A stretch of 64,000 bases of DNA from Manis javanica (lineage: Eukaryota; Chordata; Mammalia; Pholidota; Manidae). The position numbers and the translations under genes are program-made. The first letter of the stretch is position 1. The number at the start of each line of letters is the position of its first letter. This document shows positions 22,620 through 33,979 of the stretch, piece by piece. The stretch lies in NCBI RefSeq assembly GCF_040802235.1, contig NC_133163.1, forward strand, positions 66,568,001 to 66,632,000. Direction: 5' to 3'. A model generated the notes under the pieces. It saw nothing but the letters and a program-made list of their open reading frames with translations. It had not been told where the DNA came from and did not search any database.

Positions 22620-23700
22620 GTCTAAGTGACCTGTCCTGCCCCTTTAAGATTTCCAAAAAGCACTCTGCAAACCAAAACAACAGCAGCAACAATGAGAGAG
22701 GGAACAGAAACAGAGAGAAAAAAAAAAGGAAAAAAAAGGAAAAAACAAGCGATTTTTTTTTTTTTTTTTTTTGTCCTCAGGTGCCGGTCCCAGGCACCCG
22801 CTCTCTGGTCCTGCTGCCCTGTCTCCCTAGCACCAGGGTCCCTGTCCTTTCAAGGCTTCCAAAAAGCACCCACCCACCGGTCCCGCAGGGAAGGAACGCT
22901 CAATATTCTTTGTCCTCAGGCACTGGTCCCACGCACCCGCTCACCAGTCCCGCCGCCCTGCCTCCCTAGCACCGGGGTCCCTGTCCCTGCAAGGCTTCCA
23001 AAAAGCACTCGCCAAAAAGAGAGAAAAAAAAGGGGAAAAACGCGCGATTTCTTCCGTCCTCAGGTGCTGGTCTCAGGCACCCACCCACCGGTCCCACAGG
23101 GAAAAATGCGGGATATTCTTTGTCCTCAGGTGCCGGTCCCAGGCACCCGCTCACCAGTCCCGCCGCCCTGCCTCCCTAGCACCGGGGTCCCTGTCCCTTT
23201 TAGGCTTCCAAAAAGCACTCGCAGAAAAGAGAAAAAAAAAAAGGGGAAAAACGCGCGATTTCCTCTGTCCTCAAGTGCCGGTCTCAGGCACCCGCCCACC
23301 GGTCCCGCAGGGAAAAACGGGGGATATTCTTTGTCCTCAGGCGCCGGTCCCAGCCACCCGCTCACCAGTCCCGCCACCGTGCCTCCCTAGCACTGGGGTC
23401 CCCGTCCCTTCAAGGCTTCCAAAAAGCGCTCGCCAAAAAGAGAAAAAAAAAAAAAAAAAAGGGGAAAAACGCGCGACCTCCTCCGTCCTCAGGCACCGAT
23501 CTCAGGCACCCGCCCCCAGGTCTCGCAGGGAGAAACGCGGGATATTCTTTGTCCTCCGGCGCCGTTCCCAGGCACCTCCTCACCGGTCCCGCCACCCTGC
23601 CTCCCCAGCAACGGGGGCCCGTCCCTCTAAGGCTTCCAAAAAGCGCTCGCAAAAAAAAAAAAAAAAAAAAAAACCGCTCCGGTTTCTCTCCACCTGCCGG
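22620..23700 (-). repeat. Tandem monomers (~210 bp) in the L1 5' UTR
   Basis: The landmark ggcttccaaaaagc starts copies at about 22855, 22994, 23204, 23415 and 23632, with a diverged one near 22649. The spacings are 139, 210, 211 and 217 bp, so there are about four to five units, one of them shortened. Each has a CpG-rich part (cgcgcga, cccgccgccctgcctccc) and an A/G-rich part with a variable A-run. Tandem promoter monomers are best known from mouse L1, where each contributes promoter strength. The same role is inferred here. The long plus-strand ORFs across this block are artefacts of the repeat. Confidence 0.85.
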
Positions 23701-23898
23701 GAGCCGGGGGGAGGGGCGCTCGGGTCCCGCCGGGCTGGGGCTTGTATCTTACCCCCTTCACAAGGCGCTGGGTTCTTGCAGGTGTGGATGTGGTCTGGAT
23801 GTTGTCCTGTGTCCTGTGGTCTCTATTTTAGGAAGATTTTTCTTTGTTATATTTTCATAGCTCTATGTGTTTTTGGGAGGAGATTTCCACTGCTCTAC

Positions 23899-23917
23899 TC
23901 ACGCCGCCATCTTGGCC
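23899..23917 (-). promoter_or_regulatory. L1 5' end with YY1-type motif
   Basis: In sense the element starts GGCCAAGATGGCGGCGTGA. AAGATGGCGGC is the YY1 core, which in human L1 sits at the same place and fixes the start of transcription. The old L1 at 43.3 kb also begins with aaagatggcggc. Confidence 0.7.
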
Positions 23918-23933
23918 TATGTATGCTAATTTT
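23918..23933. repeat. Target-site duplication of the young L1, right copy
   Basis: Perfect 16-bp match to 15179-15194. In the element's orientation the target reads TT|AAAATTAGC, the preferred L1 endonuclease site. Confidence 0.9.
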
Positions 23934-24330
23934 AATGCCCTTTTTTCCCCTTTTCCCCACCCTCCCTAGTCCCTTTCCCTTTGGTAACTGTTAGCCCATT
24001 CTTGGGTTCTGTGAGTCTGCTGCTATTTTTTTCCTTCAATTTTTCCTTTGTTCTTATACTCCACAGATGAGTGAAATCATTTGATACTTGTCTTTCTCTG
24101 CCTGGCTTATTTCACTGAGCATAATACCCTCTAGCTCCATCCATGCTGCTGCAAATGGTAGGATTTGTTTTCTTCTTATGGCTGAATAGTATTCCATTGT
24201 GTATATGTACTACATCATCTTTATCCATTCATCTACTGATGGACACTTAGGTTACTTCCTTTTCTTGGATATTATAAACAGTGCTGTGATAAACATAGAG
24301 GTGCATATGTCTTTTTCAAACTCGGCTCCT
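23934..24330 (-). mobile_element. Older L1, ORF2 end portion (right of nested insertion)
   Basis: This continues the L1 interrupted at 15190: the rest of the 3' UTR, then the ORF2 C-terminus in reverse (gagtgaaatcatttgatac, ttatttcactgagcataat, tccattgtgtatatgtac). It is truncated at 24330 next to the target-site duplication. The original insertion was therefore only about 600 bp. Confidence 0.85.
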
Positions 24331-24343
24331 GATGCTGCATTTC
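24331..24343. repeat. Target-site duplication of the older L1, right copy
   Basis: Exact 13-bp match to 14979-14991. It marks the 5' truncation point of the older L1. Confidence 0.85.
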
Positions 24344-27300
24344 TTAATATAGTTTCCTTATCTCCCAGAGTTCCTGAGTTGGCCATGTAGGTAACACTAT
24401 GTGATAGATGTGGGTCCCGTCAAATCTAGACAGCCCAGGCTTTACATTATTATCATGAAAGTATCTAACCATTCATGCACTGCTTTGTAGGAATGTGTAT
24501 AAATATAAGGTTCTCCTAATTCAGTATGTAAAAGTATATATATACAGGCCCAGTGTCATCCCAGCCATACCTCTTTCAGGGGCAGAGAATGTAGAGTCCT
24601 TGTTCAGGTATCTCTGAACAATAATTTACCTGAGTGTAGCTTTCCAGTGTCCTGGGTAGTCCATAGCACTACACATTCCTTGTGATAATCCATAGGTTCA
24701 GACATACTAAATCAAATCATATGCTGTCTCAAGTATATTGTATCTCAGTTATGTCTAGACAAACTCTGGAATAATGGAGTTATCCCTAAGGTTGGGGATA
24801 AGTTATAGTCTCTTCATTACTAAAGGACAGCACCCATTGGTTGGATTAATAAACAATAAAAATATAAGTGGGTAGTTGAAGCATGCAGAAGTTAATCTAG
24901 AAGAGCTTCAGGTAGTGGAACTTAAGGGTAAACATCAGAAACAACTTGGACAAAGGCTAAAGCTTCTAGAGGGAATTTTATACTCAGACATTAAACAGTT
25001 AGACAGCTTTGTTAGAGGATAAAAACTAGACTTAAGAAGGGACTACAGCAGGTGCAGATGAAAAGCCAGTAACTGTAAACATTTGAAATTTGAATCTGCA
25101 GGATAAAAGGGAACTTTGAAGGGCTTAAAAAAGAAATGAGAGGTCTGTTATAGTGGTTGATTTTCCAGGACCTAATGATTGGGTACTGGACATTCCATCC
25201 ATTTTCCTGAGTTAATATTTTGTCTTGAATTAATCTTTATTGACAATAAAAAAGTATAGTAAAAATCTTCAAAAACAGGAAGAGAATTTGTGTTACTATG
25301 ACTTAAGATTGATACTCTAAAGTTGTTTCATATATTCTTAAATGGATCTTAATCATAAGAAGATAAAGTGAACCAACCAGATTCAAGCTGCCTTGTGTTT
25401 TACAGTAATTAAATCTGTGCTTCCATATATTTCTTTCTGAGTTCACTTTGAATACATTCATAAGGTTGTGGTGAATTAAAAACTCAGAGCAGTACAACAT
25501 TAACTGTCTTAGTGGCTAGTCTAACACAAAGCTTTATATATCATGATTCTCAGTAAAGGACTGTGACTAAGAATCACATTCTTCTGGTATAAGTTATAAG
25601 CAAAAGATGTCCATCTGTTATTGATAACATTAGCTTGTACTTCCCTCTATTCCAGGAGACAAAGTACAACCCCATCTCATACTTATTACAGGGATTCAGA
25701 TCTTTCCAATCAAGTCATGTTACCCTTGGGAATATAACCACCAGCTATATACGTAACATAAAGCCTGAAGTAGCGTGGCTAACACAGACGTGTGCAGAAT
25801 CTTCATTTCATCTTCAGTATGATTGAACTGAGATCCAGGGACCTGTCAAAGCTTGCTTTCCCATATACATCATTAGACATGCTTGATTAATAACCTGTCT
25901 TAGGATCTTTGAATTTCTAACATACCATTAATTCATTGTCTCATTTTAATTCTTCTTTCTGACATTTGTATTTGTATTGCATATACTTCTACATACTGAT
26001 ACTTGTACACCAACAGAATTAATTGAATTCTCAGTTATAGCCAGTAGAGGGAGGTGTGTAGAAGTATAACACATTGTACTTACCTCTGGCCTGTTATTCT
26101 AAAATTGACCCTGTAGTCCGTCACTAGCCTGAGGCCTGGAAAGCTGTCTAGTGATTTCCATTGTATGAAGTGCTCTGGAATGTTACAGTTTGCTTAGAAA
26201 CAATCAGTAATGACTGCTGGCTATATAGCAAAGTCCTCTGTGTAACAGAGAAAATTAACGGTCTTTTAAAACAGATGTTAATTCAGTGAAACTTGTTAGC
26301 ACTTAATACACAGCTTTGGAATCCATAGATGTTCACCTTGGCAGGTTTTTACCAGGTTAATTCCCTGATTTGGGGCAACCATTCCTAATCCTCAGTAATG
26401 TTTACTACAGACCCTCTAATAATTGAAAGCTTTGACCACCCCACCAGAAAGCCTACCTTTCTGAACCTAATTATTAGGAGTGTGAGATTAATATAGTCTC
26501 TTTTACCATTTGTCCTCTCAGGACTATTCTTTACGAGCAAAAGTTATTTATACCCTTGATGGAGGTAGGAGACCCTAAGGCTATTTATATTAGGCATTTC
26601 TTTTTTATTGTTTTGAAAATAGCTAATGTTGAGATGTAAAGGTTTTCTAAGTTTAGATTTTTGGGTATATATAGGTATTTATGGTAATTTTGACACTTCT
26701 TAGCTATAAGAGTATAATTTCATAAATGCCATGAAAGTAATAGTCTTTTCTTTTACGTATATGAAGATAATGCCAGTAACTGTACACCTTTTGATTTACT
26801 TTCTTAGTTGTAACAATGAATTTTTTATGATGCCTTCTTTCACCTCTACCCTTCTTCCATGGGTTATATTGGTTAAATAATTAGTCCATGTTAATAGAAC
26901 CTTCTAGGTTATGAAACTGCAAAATCAGCTGGTTTATAATAGGATTGAGCCTGGAACCTTTATCTCAATCTAGAACTCTAGGCAACTAAATTTAAAATAA
27001 TAAATGCACTAATATTTTTATTTAATATTCTTTGTTATAAAACAATTTTGTGTGAGGGTCATTTATCAAGGTCTTTTTCCATTGGAATTTGCTTATGAAA
27101 AATAAAAAGGAACAAGAAGACAAAATCTTCTCATTATCTCCCTGGGGCAATAATACTTTAAGGTTCCAGCTTTTAGTTAATACATTAGCCCCTTCTGGAT
27201 GAGCTTATTTTAGGAGACCTTAACTCCCAAGTCAGATTTAAAACATCAAGCCATTTTCTGTAAGAAGTTTGCCTGGTTTTTCATGCTTAGATCATTTAGC

Positions 27301-27450
27301 TTTGAGAAGCAGTTCTTTAAATAGAGACTTTCTGAGCAAAAGCATGAGCTGACAAGCAGGAGTTTAAACAGTGAGAGTTGCTGACTAGAAGATTGTTGAT
27401 TTCCTTCATGTTTTTCACTTCAAAATGTTTTCCCTTTCTTCCCCACCCAG
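24344..27450. other. Remainder of DTD2 intron 2, no gene seen
   Basis: AT-rich sequence without long ORFs. No repeat could be named with confidence. It ends in a polypyrimidine tract (tttccctttcttccccacccag) before exon 3. Confidence 0.6.
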
Positions 27451-27776
27451 TTAATACACTGTTAAATGTGAAATTAAGTGAAACAGAAAATGGCAAGCAC
27501 GTGTCTATATTGGATCTTCCTGGAAACATCCTTATCATCCCTCAAGCCACCCTTGGGGGAAGAGTGAAAGGAAGAAACATGCAGTATCACTCTAACTCCG
27601 GAAAAGAAGAAGGGTTAGAACTTTACTCCCAGTTTGTGACTCTGTGCGAAGAAGAACTAGCTGCTAACAGCAAGTGCGCCGAGGCTGGGGTTGTGGTGGA
27701 GCACGGTACCTACGGGAGCAGGCAGGTGCTGCAGCTGCATACCAATGGGCCCTACACACACCTCATTGAGTTTTAA
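27451..27776 (+). CDS. DTD2: DTD2 coding exon 3 (D-aminoacyl-tRNA deacylase 2, residues 61-168 and stop)
   Basis: Acceptor ccccacccag|TT restores the frame and the exon runs to TAA at 27774-27776. The spliced ORF is 168 codons, the length I know for human DTD2. The protein, also called ATD (animal-specific tRNA deacylase), hydrolyses wrongly charged aminoacyl-tRNA in the cytosol. Published work describes removal of L-Ala from tRNA-Thr as well as D-residues. The two signature motifs are visible: PQATL, which in ATD replaces the SQxTL of canonical DTD, and NGPYTH near the C-terminus, the cross-subunit Gly-Pro motif that lines the active site. The protein ends HLIEF. No frameshift or stop is present, so the gene appears functional. 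The neighbouring 56-kb CpG island supports DTD2-HEATR5A synteny. Confidence 0.95.
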
Positions 27777-28150
27777 AAAATTAAAAGCTGACACAAAGTG
27801 ATCTGGACCATAATTAGATTTTCTTCCCTTTCTTCTCTAATACACTAATCTGCAGCACTTTCAGACAAAAAAAAGTCCTGGGTCCTATCCACAACTGTGA
27901 CTTACTAATTGGGTGATCTTGCCAAGTTAGTTACACGTTAGATCTCAGTCACTTTTCACAGCTTTTCCCTACACTTCCACTTAAAAATTTGAAAAATGCT
28001 TTCTGTTCACTCTATGGTTATTGTGGAAATGTTCTTAGAGAGGTGTATGTAAGTATTTTGCAATGAAGAATTTTGTGCCATCAAGAAAAATATAATTCTT
28101 ATACCCTTAAATATATGTAGTATGTAATAAAAATGCCTTCACCTTAAAAT
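27777..28150 (+). other. DTD2: DTD2 3' UTR with poly(A) signal
   Basis: AT-rich sequence follows the stop codon. A canonical AATAAA is at 28126-28131, so cleavage near 28145-28155 would give a 3' UTR of roughly 370 nt. Longer forms using later signals are possible. Confidence 0.6.
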
Positions 28151-28650
28151 TAAGTGAAAATCCAAATCTATTATACTTTTGTCAGTTCTGTTTTACTATT
28201 TCAGTTTTCCATATTTTGAGTGAAAAAAAGCAATTTACTATTCCTTTTAATATCTATGATACAGAAATATAACTGCATTATAATATTAGTTCCAAAAGAC
28301 ATCTAGTTGCTTTAAATTATTTTAAGAGTCTTTAGTTGACATAGAAAGAAGATACATGGATTAAAATTTGTTTTATTAAATATACCAATGGGTTAATATT
28401 TCTGTTTCTCAGTGTTTTACCAAAACAATGTATATATCATTTTCTGTCATTGGTTTAGAAAAGTTACTGCAATTAACTTTCATGAAAAGTTCATGAAATT
28501 AGTTCATAAATTATTTAGGAAGTTCCTTTCTTCTTGAATTAGATTGCTACAAAAGGAAGAAAAAGAGAAGCTTTCAACTGGTATTATTTGAAAACAACTT
28601 GACTTGCTCATTTCCAGATTGTCTACATAATGATTTGGAGCCAGGGCCAT
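28151..28650. other. Intergenic AT-rich DNA downstream of DTD2
   Basis: Nothing recognisable is seen here, and alternative longer DTD2 3' ends cannot be excluded. Confidence 0.5.
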
Positions 28651-28654
28651 TTTT

Positions 28655-29012
28655 CTCTATTAGTGAATGTTTTTGTCCCCCTCTACCCTGAAAGTTCATG
28701 TTAAAGTCCTCCAGTGTGATGATATTTGGAAATGGACCCTTTGGGGTGTAACCAGGATTTATGAGGTCCTAAGAGTGGGGCCCTTGTGATAGGATTAGTG
28801 TCTTCATAAGAAGGGACAGAGTTTGCTTGCTCGCTCCATCATGTACGGATGCCGTGAGAAGGTGGCCCTTTACAAGCTGGAGGAGAACCCTTATGAGAAG
28901 CCAACCATGGCGGCATCTTGACCTTGAACCGCTAGCCTCCAAAATTGTAAGAAAGTAAATTTGTTGTTTAAGCCACCCAGTCTATGGTATATTGGTACAG
29001 CCCAGACTGACA
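28655..29012 (+). repeat. MaLR (ERVL-MaLR, MLT1/MST-type) LTR
   Basis: The order of blocks is typical of this LTR family: gatgatatttggaaatggac, then aggatttatgaggtcctaag, gataggattagtgtcttcat, ttgttgtttaagccacccag and tctatggtatattggtacag, ending ...gactgaca. It starts near tgaatgttt. No internal retroviral genes flank it, so it is a solo LTR. Confidence 0.8.
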
Positions 29013-30554
29013 GTGATGTAAGGTAGACAGCTAATAAGGTAGATTTTTCAGAGACAAGAGAGGAAGGTATATAAGAAATTGAGAGAATAAATGAATCAAT
29101 GAAAGGTAAGGATTCTTATAAACGTCTCTGACTTGATTTTAAAAGATACTCTAAAAACAACCAAATACTTCAAATTACCAAAATGATGAAGAAATTAACT
29201 GGAATAAATATTTTAAGTAGCTGTTGAAAATGCCTTTGTGTCTTTTAATTTCTTTAGGTCTATTTCCTAAGATACTTAAAATTTTTTTTACAAAAATCCT
29301 ATTTTTTCTATATCCTTCCTGTACTATTCTATTTTGGAACATGAGAATCAATAACTGGCTTGGTAAAGAGCTCATTGTCCTTAACTTTTGCTTTATTGAT
29401 TCATGATATACTTATCGAAATGTAATAAACTATTCATAAACTTGCAAACTCCAATTTTCCCAAGGTTCCTTCAAGAAGGCTATGTCTTTCAAGAAGACTA
29501 TGTGTTACTATTTTAAATCATTTTTGTGTGTAAGTAAAATGCTTACTCACAGCCTTAGATTGCTGTTTTATAGTTCAGGCAATTCTTTTAAAATATTTGC
29601 TTGAGGTACTTATGGTGAACAGCAGTTTCAATTTCTAGAAGGTGAGAGCCAATTTTGCAATTCCAAGAAGGCTGGAACAAGAAAGACAAGGCAAGAAAAA
29701 TGGAAACACCTTGGCTTTTTTCTGATGCAAGGTGCTCAAAGAACCTTCACTAGATACTTCATTTTATGTTCACATATTATAATGAGGATAGTGCTGTGGA
29801 AAGTAATTTGGGATAATTTCCAGCCTCTTGATTTTTCTTGTGAGAGCTGTTGAAATTGATCTTGGTAAAGGGTTAGCATCTCTCAGTGTGGATCAGTTGA
29901 GAAAGAACAGCCAATAAATGTACTAAATTAGGTGGTTGTAGGGTTGCACTTCATTTAGGTGACTTCCGCCTCTTTTTTCCTAAGATCCTAGAATGTTTCA
30001 ATTAAAATATCACTTCTAAATATAATTTGTCCATTTAGAAACTTCATGGATTCAATTATAGAAAATACTGTATATAATCAATGAGTATAGTTTTAGTATC
30101 TTGAATATACTTGCATGAAGTAAAATCAAACACTTGTACCATTCCTTTATTAGTTCAAGTCAAAAGAAGGTTTACCATTTATGAATAATATCTATTGATA
30201 TTATTTCACTACATAGTGAAAGGATAAACATCAAATATAAGGATCAAATACTATAGAATCTGATGGCACTTTTTATTGGAGAATAAAAATTCAATGACGA
30301 CGTTAAATTATTACAATTATGATTAACATTAAAGGGGACCTGGCTTGTTAATAAATTTATATTTTAAACCACATGATAAACTAATATAAGTGCCATATCT
30401 ATTAATTTATTGGAATAAGACTAGTTTTGGAAAGGGAAGAACTACTAAAGTACTACTTTCATTCTGAAGCTACACCTTTGTAATGATTTTAAACGTCTGT
30501 TTATTTTGATAGTCTCCTAATTATTCTCCCTCCTATTTCTATCTTTAATCCTTT
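29013..30554. other. Intergenic AT-rich DNA
   Basis: No gene or clearly assignable repeat is seen. The ORFs at 29175-29406 on both strands are overlapping chance frames. Confidence 0.5.
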
Positions 30555-30690
30555 TTTTTACAGACTATCTCCAAGGTAATTTTCCTAGAACATTCTTTTC
30601 TCCATGATATTTCACCATTCAAAAACAACTCTTTTATCTACAGAACAAAGTCTAAGCTTTTGAGGCTGGCATGAAAGTTCTCCACACTGT
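30555..30690 (+). repeat. L2 fragment
   Basis: acagaacaaagtctaagctt followed by ttgaggctggcatgaaagtt matches the L2 phrase 'aaagtccaaactccttagcctggcattcaagg'. It is old and diverged. Confidence 0.55.
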
Positions 30691-30986
30691 AGAAATGAAT
30701 GAAATCATGCAGGGAGAACTGTAACAGACCAAGGACAGAATCTGAAGAAAACATAAAGGGTAACATGAGGCCAGAGGACACTGTAGAGATCAGGGAGATA
30801 GAAAGTACTGGAAAAATGCATTGTTAACAGAGGTAGGTTTCAAGATACAAACATTGACAAAGTTGGTGTCATATGTGAAGAAACCATGAAAAATGGTAAC
30901 AGACTGAGGAGAGACCTCTGAAACTTGCAGTTAGGTGTTTTGATCTTATGGAAAATTGGGGTAAAATTTCCAAGTTAATAGAAGTA

Positions 30987-31236
30987 CAATGTTTAGTACA
31001 CATGGTATGGGAGGGGTCACAGGGAAGACAGTGTATCCACAGAGAGGGCAAATAGTGAATCTGTGGCATCTTAATACACTGCTGGACAGTGACTTGCATT
31101 GGGGTATGGGTGGGGACTTGATAATATGGGTAAATATAGTAACCACATTGTTTTCTCATGTGAAACCTTCGTAAGAGTATATATCAATAAGACCTTAATA
31201 AAAAATTTTAAAAAATATTCTCCCATGGAAAAAAAA
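30987..31236 (+). mobile_element. Short 3'-end L1 insertion with target-site duplication
   Basis: The sequence is homologous to the 3' UTR end of the L1 at 43-49 kb (gtttagtacacatggtatgg, then gcattggggtatgggtgggg, then acttgataatatgggtaaat). It ends in an A-tail that includes a small extra piece, ttctcccatgg. The 10-bp target duplication aatagaagta is at 30977-30986 and 31237-31246. Confidence 0.85.
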
Positions 31237-31284
31237 AATAGAAGTAGAAAAAGATTCTGAAGCTTTTGTTCTAGGGCAGAGTTC

Positions 31285-31445
31285 TAAAAGTGTTCCAGTA
31301 GACAAGACCACCTGTACAGGAATCACGTGGGGAACCTAACGTTTTTAACAAAATTCAGTTTTCTATAACCATCCCAAACTTACTGAATCAGAATCTCAGG
31401 AGTTAATATCTATCTAGTCCCCAGTCTCCCCAGGTGATTGTGTAC
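31285..31445 (-). repeat. MER5-type hAT-Charlie relic
   Basis: Contains tactgaatcagaatctcagg and ctccccaggtgattgtgtac, phrases diagnostic of MER5A/B-type elements. The 5' end is poorly conserved and orientation is tentative. Confidence 0.55.
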
Positions 31446-31489
31446 ACTGGAATCCCAGAAGCAGTTACTCAGAATGAAGCCCAGACTTC

Positions 31490-31955
31490 TAATGCTGGCT
31501 GGTATCATGGTTTTATAATCTGATTCCAGCTCAACTTTCTAAAACCTTCCACTTCTCCCCTATAGAAATTCTTCAGTATAACTCTTGTTTATATTTTTCT
31601 TACATCACACCTATACCTAAGTTGCCCTCTGCTTTCCTCTAAATCCATCATCATTCAATGTCTAGCTTAAGTCAATCTCTTCTGACCCCACAATAATTTC
31701 TCTTGCCTCTACCTTCTTCAACATTGTGGTTGTCTATGATGTGTCTTGACACTTGTGATGTGTCTTACAAGGTGGAGTACTTTGGCTTTAATTCTTTTAT
31801 GTTTATATGTCTTAACTGCAAGAGTATAAATACTATTGGGCAGAAGCAATATAATAGTAAGCATACATAGTATAATTTGTTTTTATCTCCCACAGTACTT
31901 CCATAGCACAGTTGTCCATGCTCAATAAATATCAGTAAATATCTATGTAAATATC
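31490..31955 (+). repeat. L2 element
   Basis: A long L2-like stretch: ataatctgattccagctcaa, then tcttctgaccccacaataat, then a 3' part ending tgctcaataaatatcagtaa. A 43-bp piece of it (31585-31627) recurs exactly at 34116-34158. Confidence 0.65.
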
Positions 31956-32184
31956 ACAATACAGAGATATGTCAGTGACCAGAATACTCTTCGTCTGGGT
32001 TCATTTATATCAGTATTTCAAATACAGATTTCTTTGCCATTAAGAAATAGAGATTGCATTGAATGTATCACCTCAAAAGTCAGCATGCCGAAACCAAATT
32101 CACATCTTTCAAGAAAAAAAAAAATCTCCATATTCTGGCAGATTATATCCAGTGACCAGAGTCAAGTCTCACAGTAACTTGCTG

Positions 32185-32415
32185 AGAATTATAAAGGCTT
32201 GGTGGCTACCAAGAGCTAAGAAGGAGTTATGGTTTAACAAGTGTTGAGTTTCAGTCGGGCAGATCAAAAAGTTGTGAAGATAGATGATGGTGATGGTTGC
32301 ACAATGATGGGAATGTATTTAATGCCATTGGACTAATTTTACAGTAATTTAAGTGGTAACTTTTATGTTATTCATACTTTACCAAAACTTTTTAAATTAA
32401 AAAATACAATCAATG
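32185..32415 (+). mobile_element. Old L1 3' UTR fragment
   Basis: The order ttggtggctaccaagagc, agttatggtttaacaagtg, gatggtgatggttgcacaat, then ttacttt-rich and A-rich tail matches the 3' end of old L1M elements. It has no ORF. Confidence 0.6.
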
Positions 32416-33975
32416 TTTAAAAAAAAAAGAGAGATTGGACTGTGAACAAAGCAAGTTTAACATGGCTACCCTTTGTTTTTAATACAGTAGGTAACATCAG
32501 AAAAGTTAGAGACAAACCGTAATGGATTTTTGAGACTGAACACAAATGTGGGCATTGCTGTTTCTATTTTATCAAAGTGGTCACTTTACATTTTATTGTT
32601 TCACTCTGTAGTATCTTTCTAATATAGTACAACTGTATTCATGTAATAACTTACCTAAAAAAAGGCACATAAAAAGCAAGCCATTCTTAAAATGCAGAAG
32701 AGAAAACCTATTTCATTTAAGGAAACCATATTTGAATCCTTCATAAAACAAACTTTTTGTGAACCAAATTAAGATACCTTTATTTTATTTATAAATACGA
32801 ATTTTGATGCAACAAGCTTTATTAAGTTTATTTAATTACAAAATAAAGCAATTCTGGGTGATGCATCATAAATAACTAACTTCATGATAAATATAACGTT
32901 ACTTCTTTTTACTGGTCTTTTCCATATTCTTTGCACTGAGCCAGCATTTTTTTCTTAAGCTTAATGAAATTCGACCTATTACATCAGCTTTTTTTCTGAG
33001 TGAAAAGAATGTATGTAGAGAACGCACCACACCCTGAATAACAGTATCTGAGAACCATTAGTTCATGCTGTTATAAACTGCTGGGGTTGGGAAAGAAATT
33101 GTGGACTTTTCTTTGGAGATGTTTAAGTATTTTTCAAAGATATGGGAGAGATATGGAGTTTTTCTTTTTTTAAGGAATGTCTGACCATACTAGCAAAAAT
33201 GCCACTCTTGGCTCCAACTATGAGATATTGATTACTTAGCTTTGTACCAGTATAGATAAACAAAGGCACACTTTCTACTCCAGTCATTCTTTTAATTTAC
33301 TTTGCAGCCATAAGGTAAGTCTCTTTCTGAGTAACTACAGTCATCTTCAAAGTTTAATTTGCTTGGTGCCTGAATTATATCCTGGTTACATTCAAATAGT
33401 TCTCATGGCTTTGATTTCATTGTATGCAAACTTGCCTTTTTTTTAAACCTGATGTTGAAAATATTCTGACTTTGCTTAATACTGCTTCATGACTAATTGT
33501 TCTCCATATAAAGGTTGTAGTCTTCAGAATCTGCAGGCGAGGTGGAGCTGGCAACTGTGTGAAATAAAAATTGTTCAAGATATAACCCTTAACCCCAAGG
33601 AATTTACCATCTAGTGGGGGACAAGTAGACACAGAAATATACTAGGTAATATGTGATCAGTGAGCTACAGGATAGCAGCAAAGGAAGAAGATACTTCCGG
33701 CTGGAGTGGTAAATAACTTTAAAAAAAGTTGTTAAAATGACAGCTTCAAGCTTTCCTTTGAAGAATGAGTAGAATTTCTAAATGCACAAGGGGTAGGAAA
33801 GGACATTTCAAACTTTGCCTGGACTGATAGGTAATAAGGTACAATGGAAGGCTTTTAAAGAGAAGAGGGACATAATTAAAACAGTTTTTAGGAGGGTAGA
33901 GCTGGCAGTGGCACATAAAGATATCAGAGAGAAGAAAATTCAGTGCAATGTTAGGCAGAAAGAAAGAAATGAGCG
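32416..33975. other. Intergenic DNA
   Basis: No gene seen. A stretch at about 33590-33700 and another at 33790-33960 resemble old dispersed repeats (phrases such as 'aatttaccatctagtggggg') but are not assigned. Confidence 0.4.
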
Positions 33976-33979
33976 GGAT

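Larger units (their letters stand above)
15191..23917 (-). mobile_element. Full-length, apparently intact young L1 with a 1.8-kb 3' extension
   Basis: In sense (minus) order it contains: the 5' end GGCCAAGATGGCGGCG at 23917; a monomeric 5' UTR to about 22290; ORF1 (22284-21394); a 168-nt spacer; ORF2 (21225-17383); a G-rich 3' UTR ending near 17041; a first A-rich tail (17040-17013); about 1.8 kb of non-L1 sequence; and a final poly(A) of 18 at 15208-15191. Perfect 16-bp target-site duplications enclose the whole 8.7 kb, so the non-L1 part arrived in the same event. Intact ORFs, pure poly(A) and perfect duplications indicate a recent insertion. It lies antisense in DTD2 intron 2. Confidence 0.9.
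14661..27450 (+). other. DTD2: DTD2 intron 2, filled by nested L1 insertions
   Basis: The intron runs from gtatgt to ccacccag. Of 12.8 kb, about 9.35 kb (14992-24330) is L1-derived DNA inserted antisense to DTD2. The rest, 14661-14978 and 24344-27450, shows no gene. A near-consensus CTCF-like stretch, ccagtagagggag, lies at 26041-26053. Confidence 0.85.

Noticed and set aside
22620-23700. Regularly spaced repeats that might suggest a CRISPR-like array
   Set aside because: The units are adjoining 210-bp monomers with no spacers, inside an L1 of a mammalian genome.
22391-23994. Long plus-strand ORFs (up to 254 codons) over the L1 5' UTR
   Set aside because: They run across tandem CpG-rich monomers, in overlapping frames, antisense to the L1. 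The composition explains their length and no protein family is recognisable.
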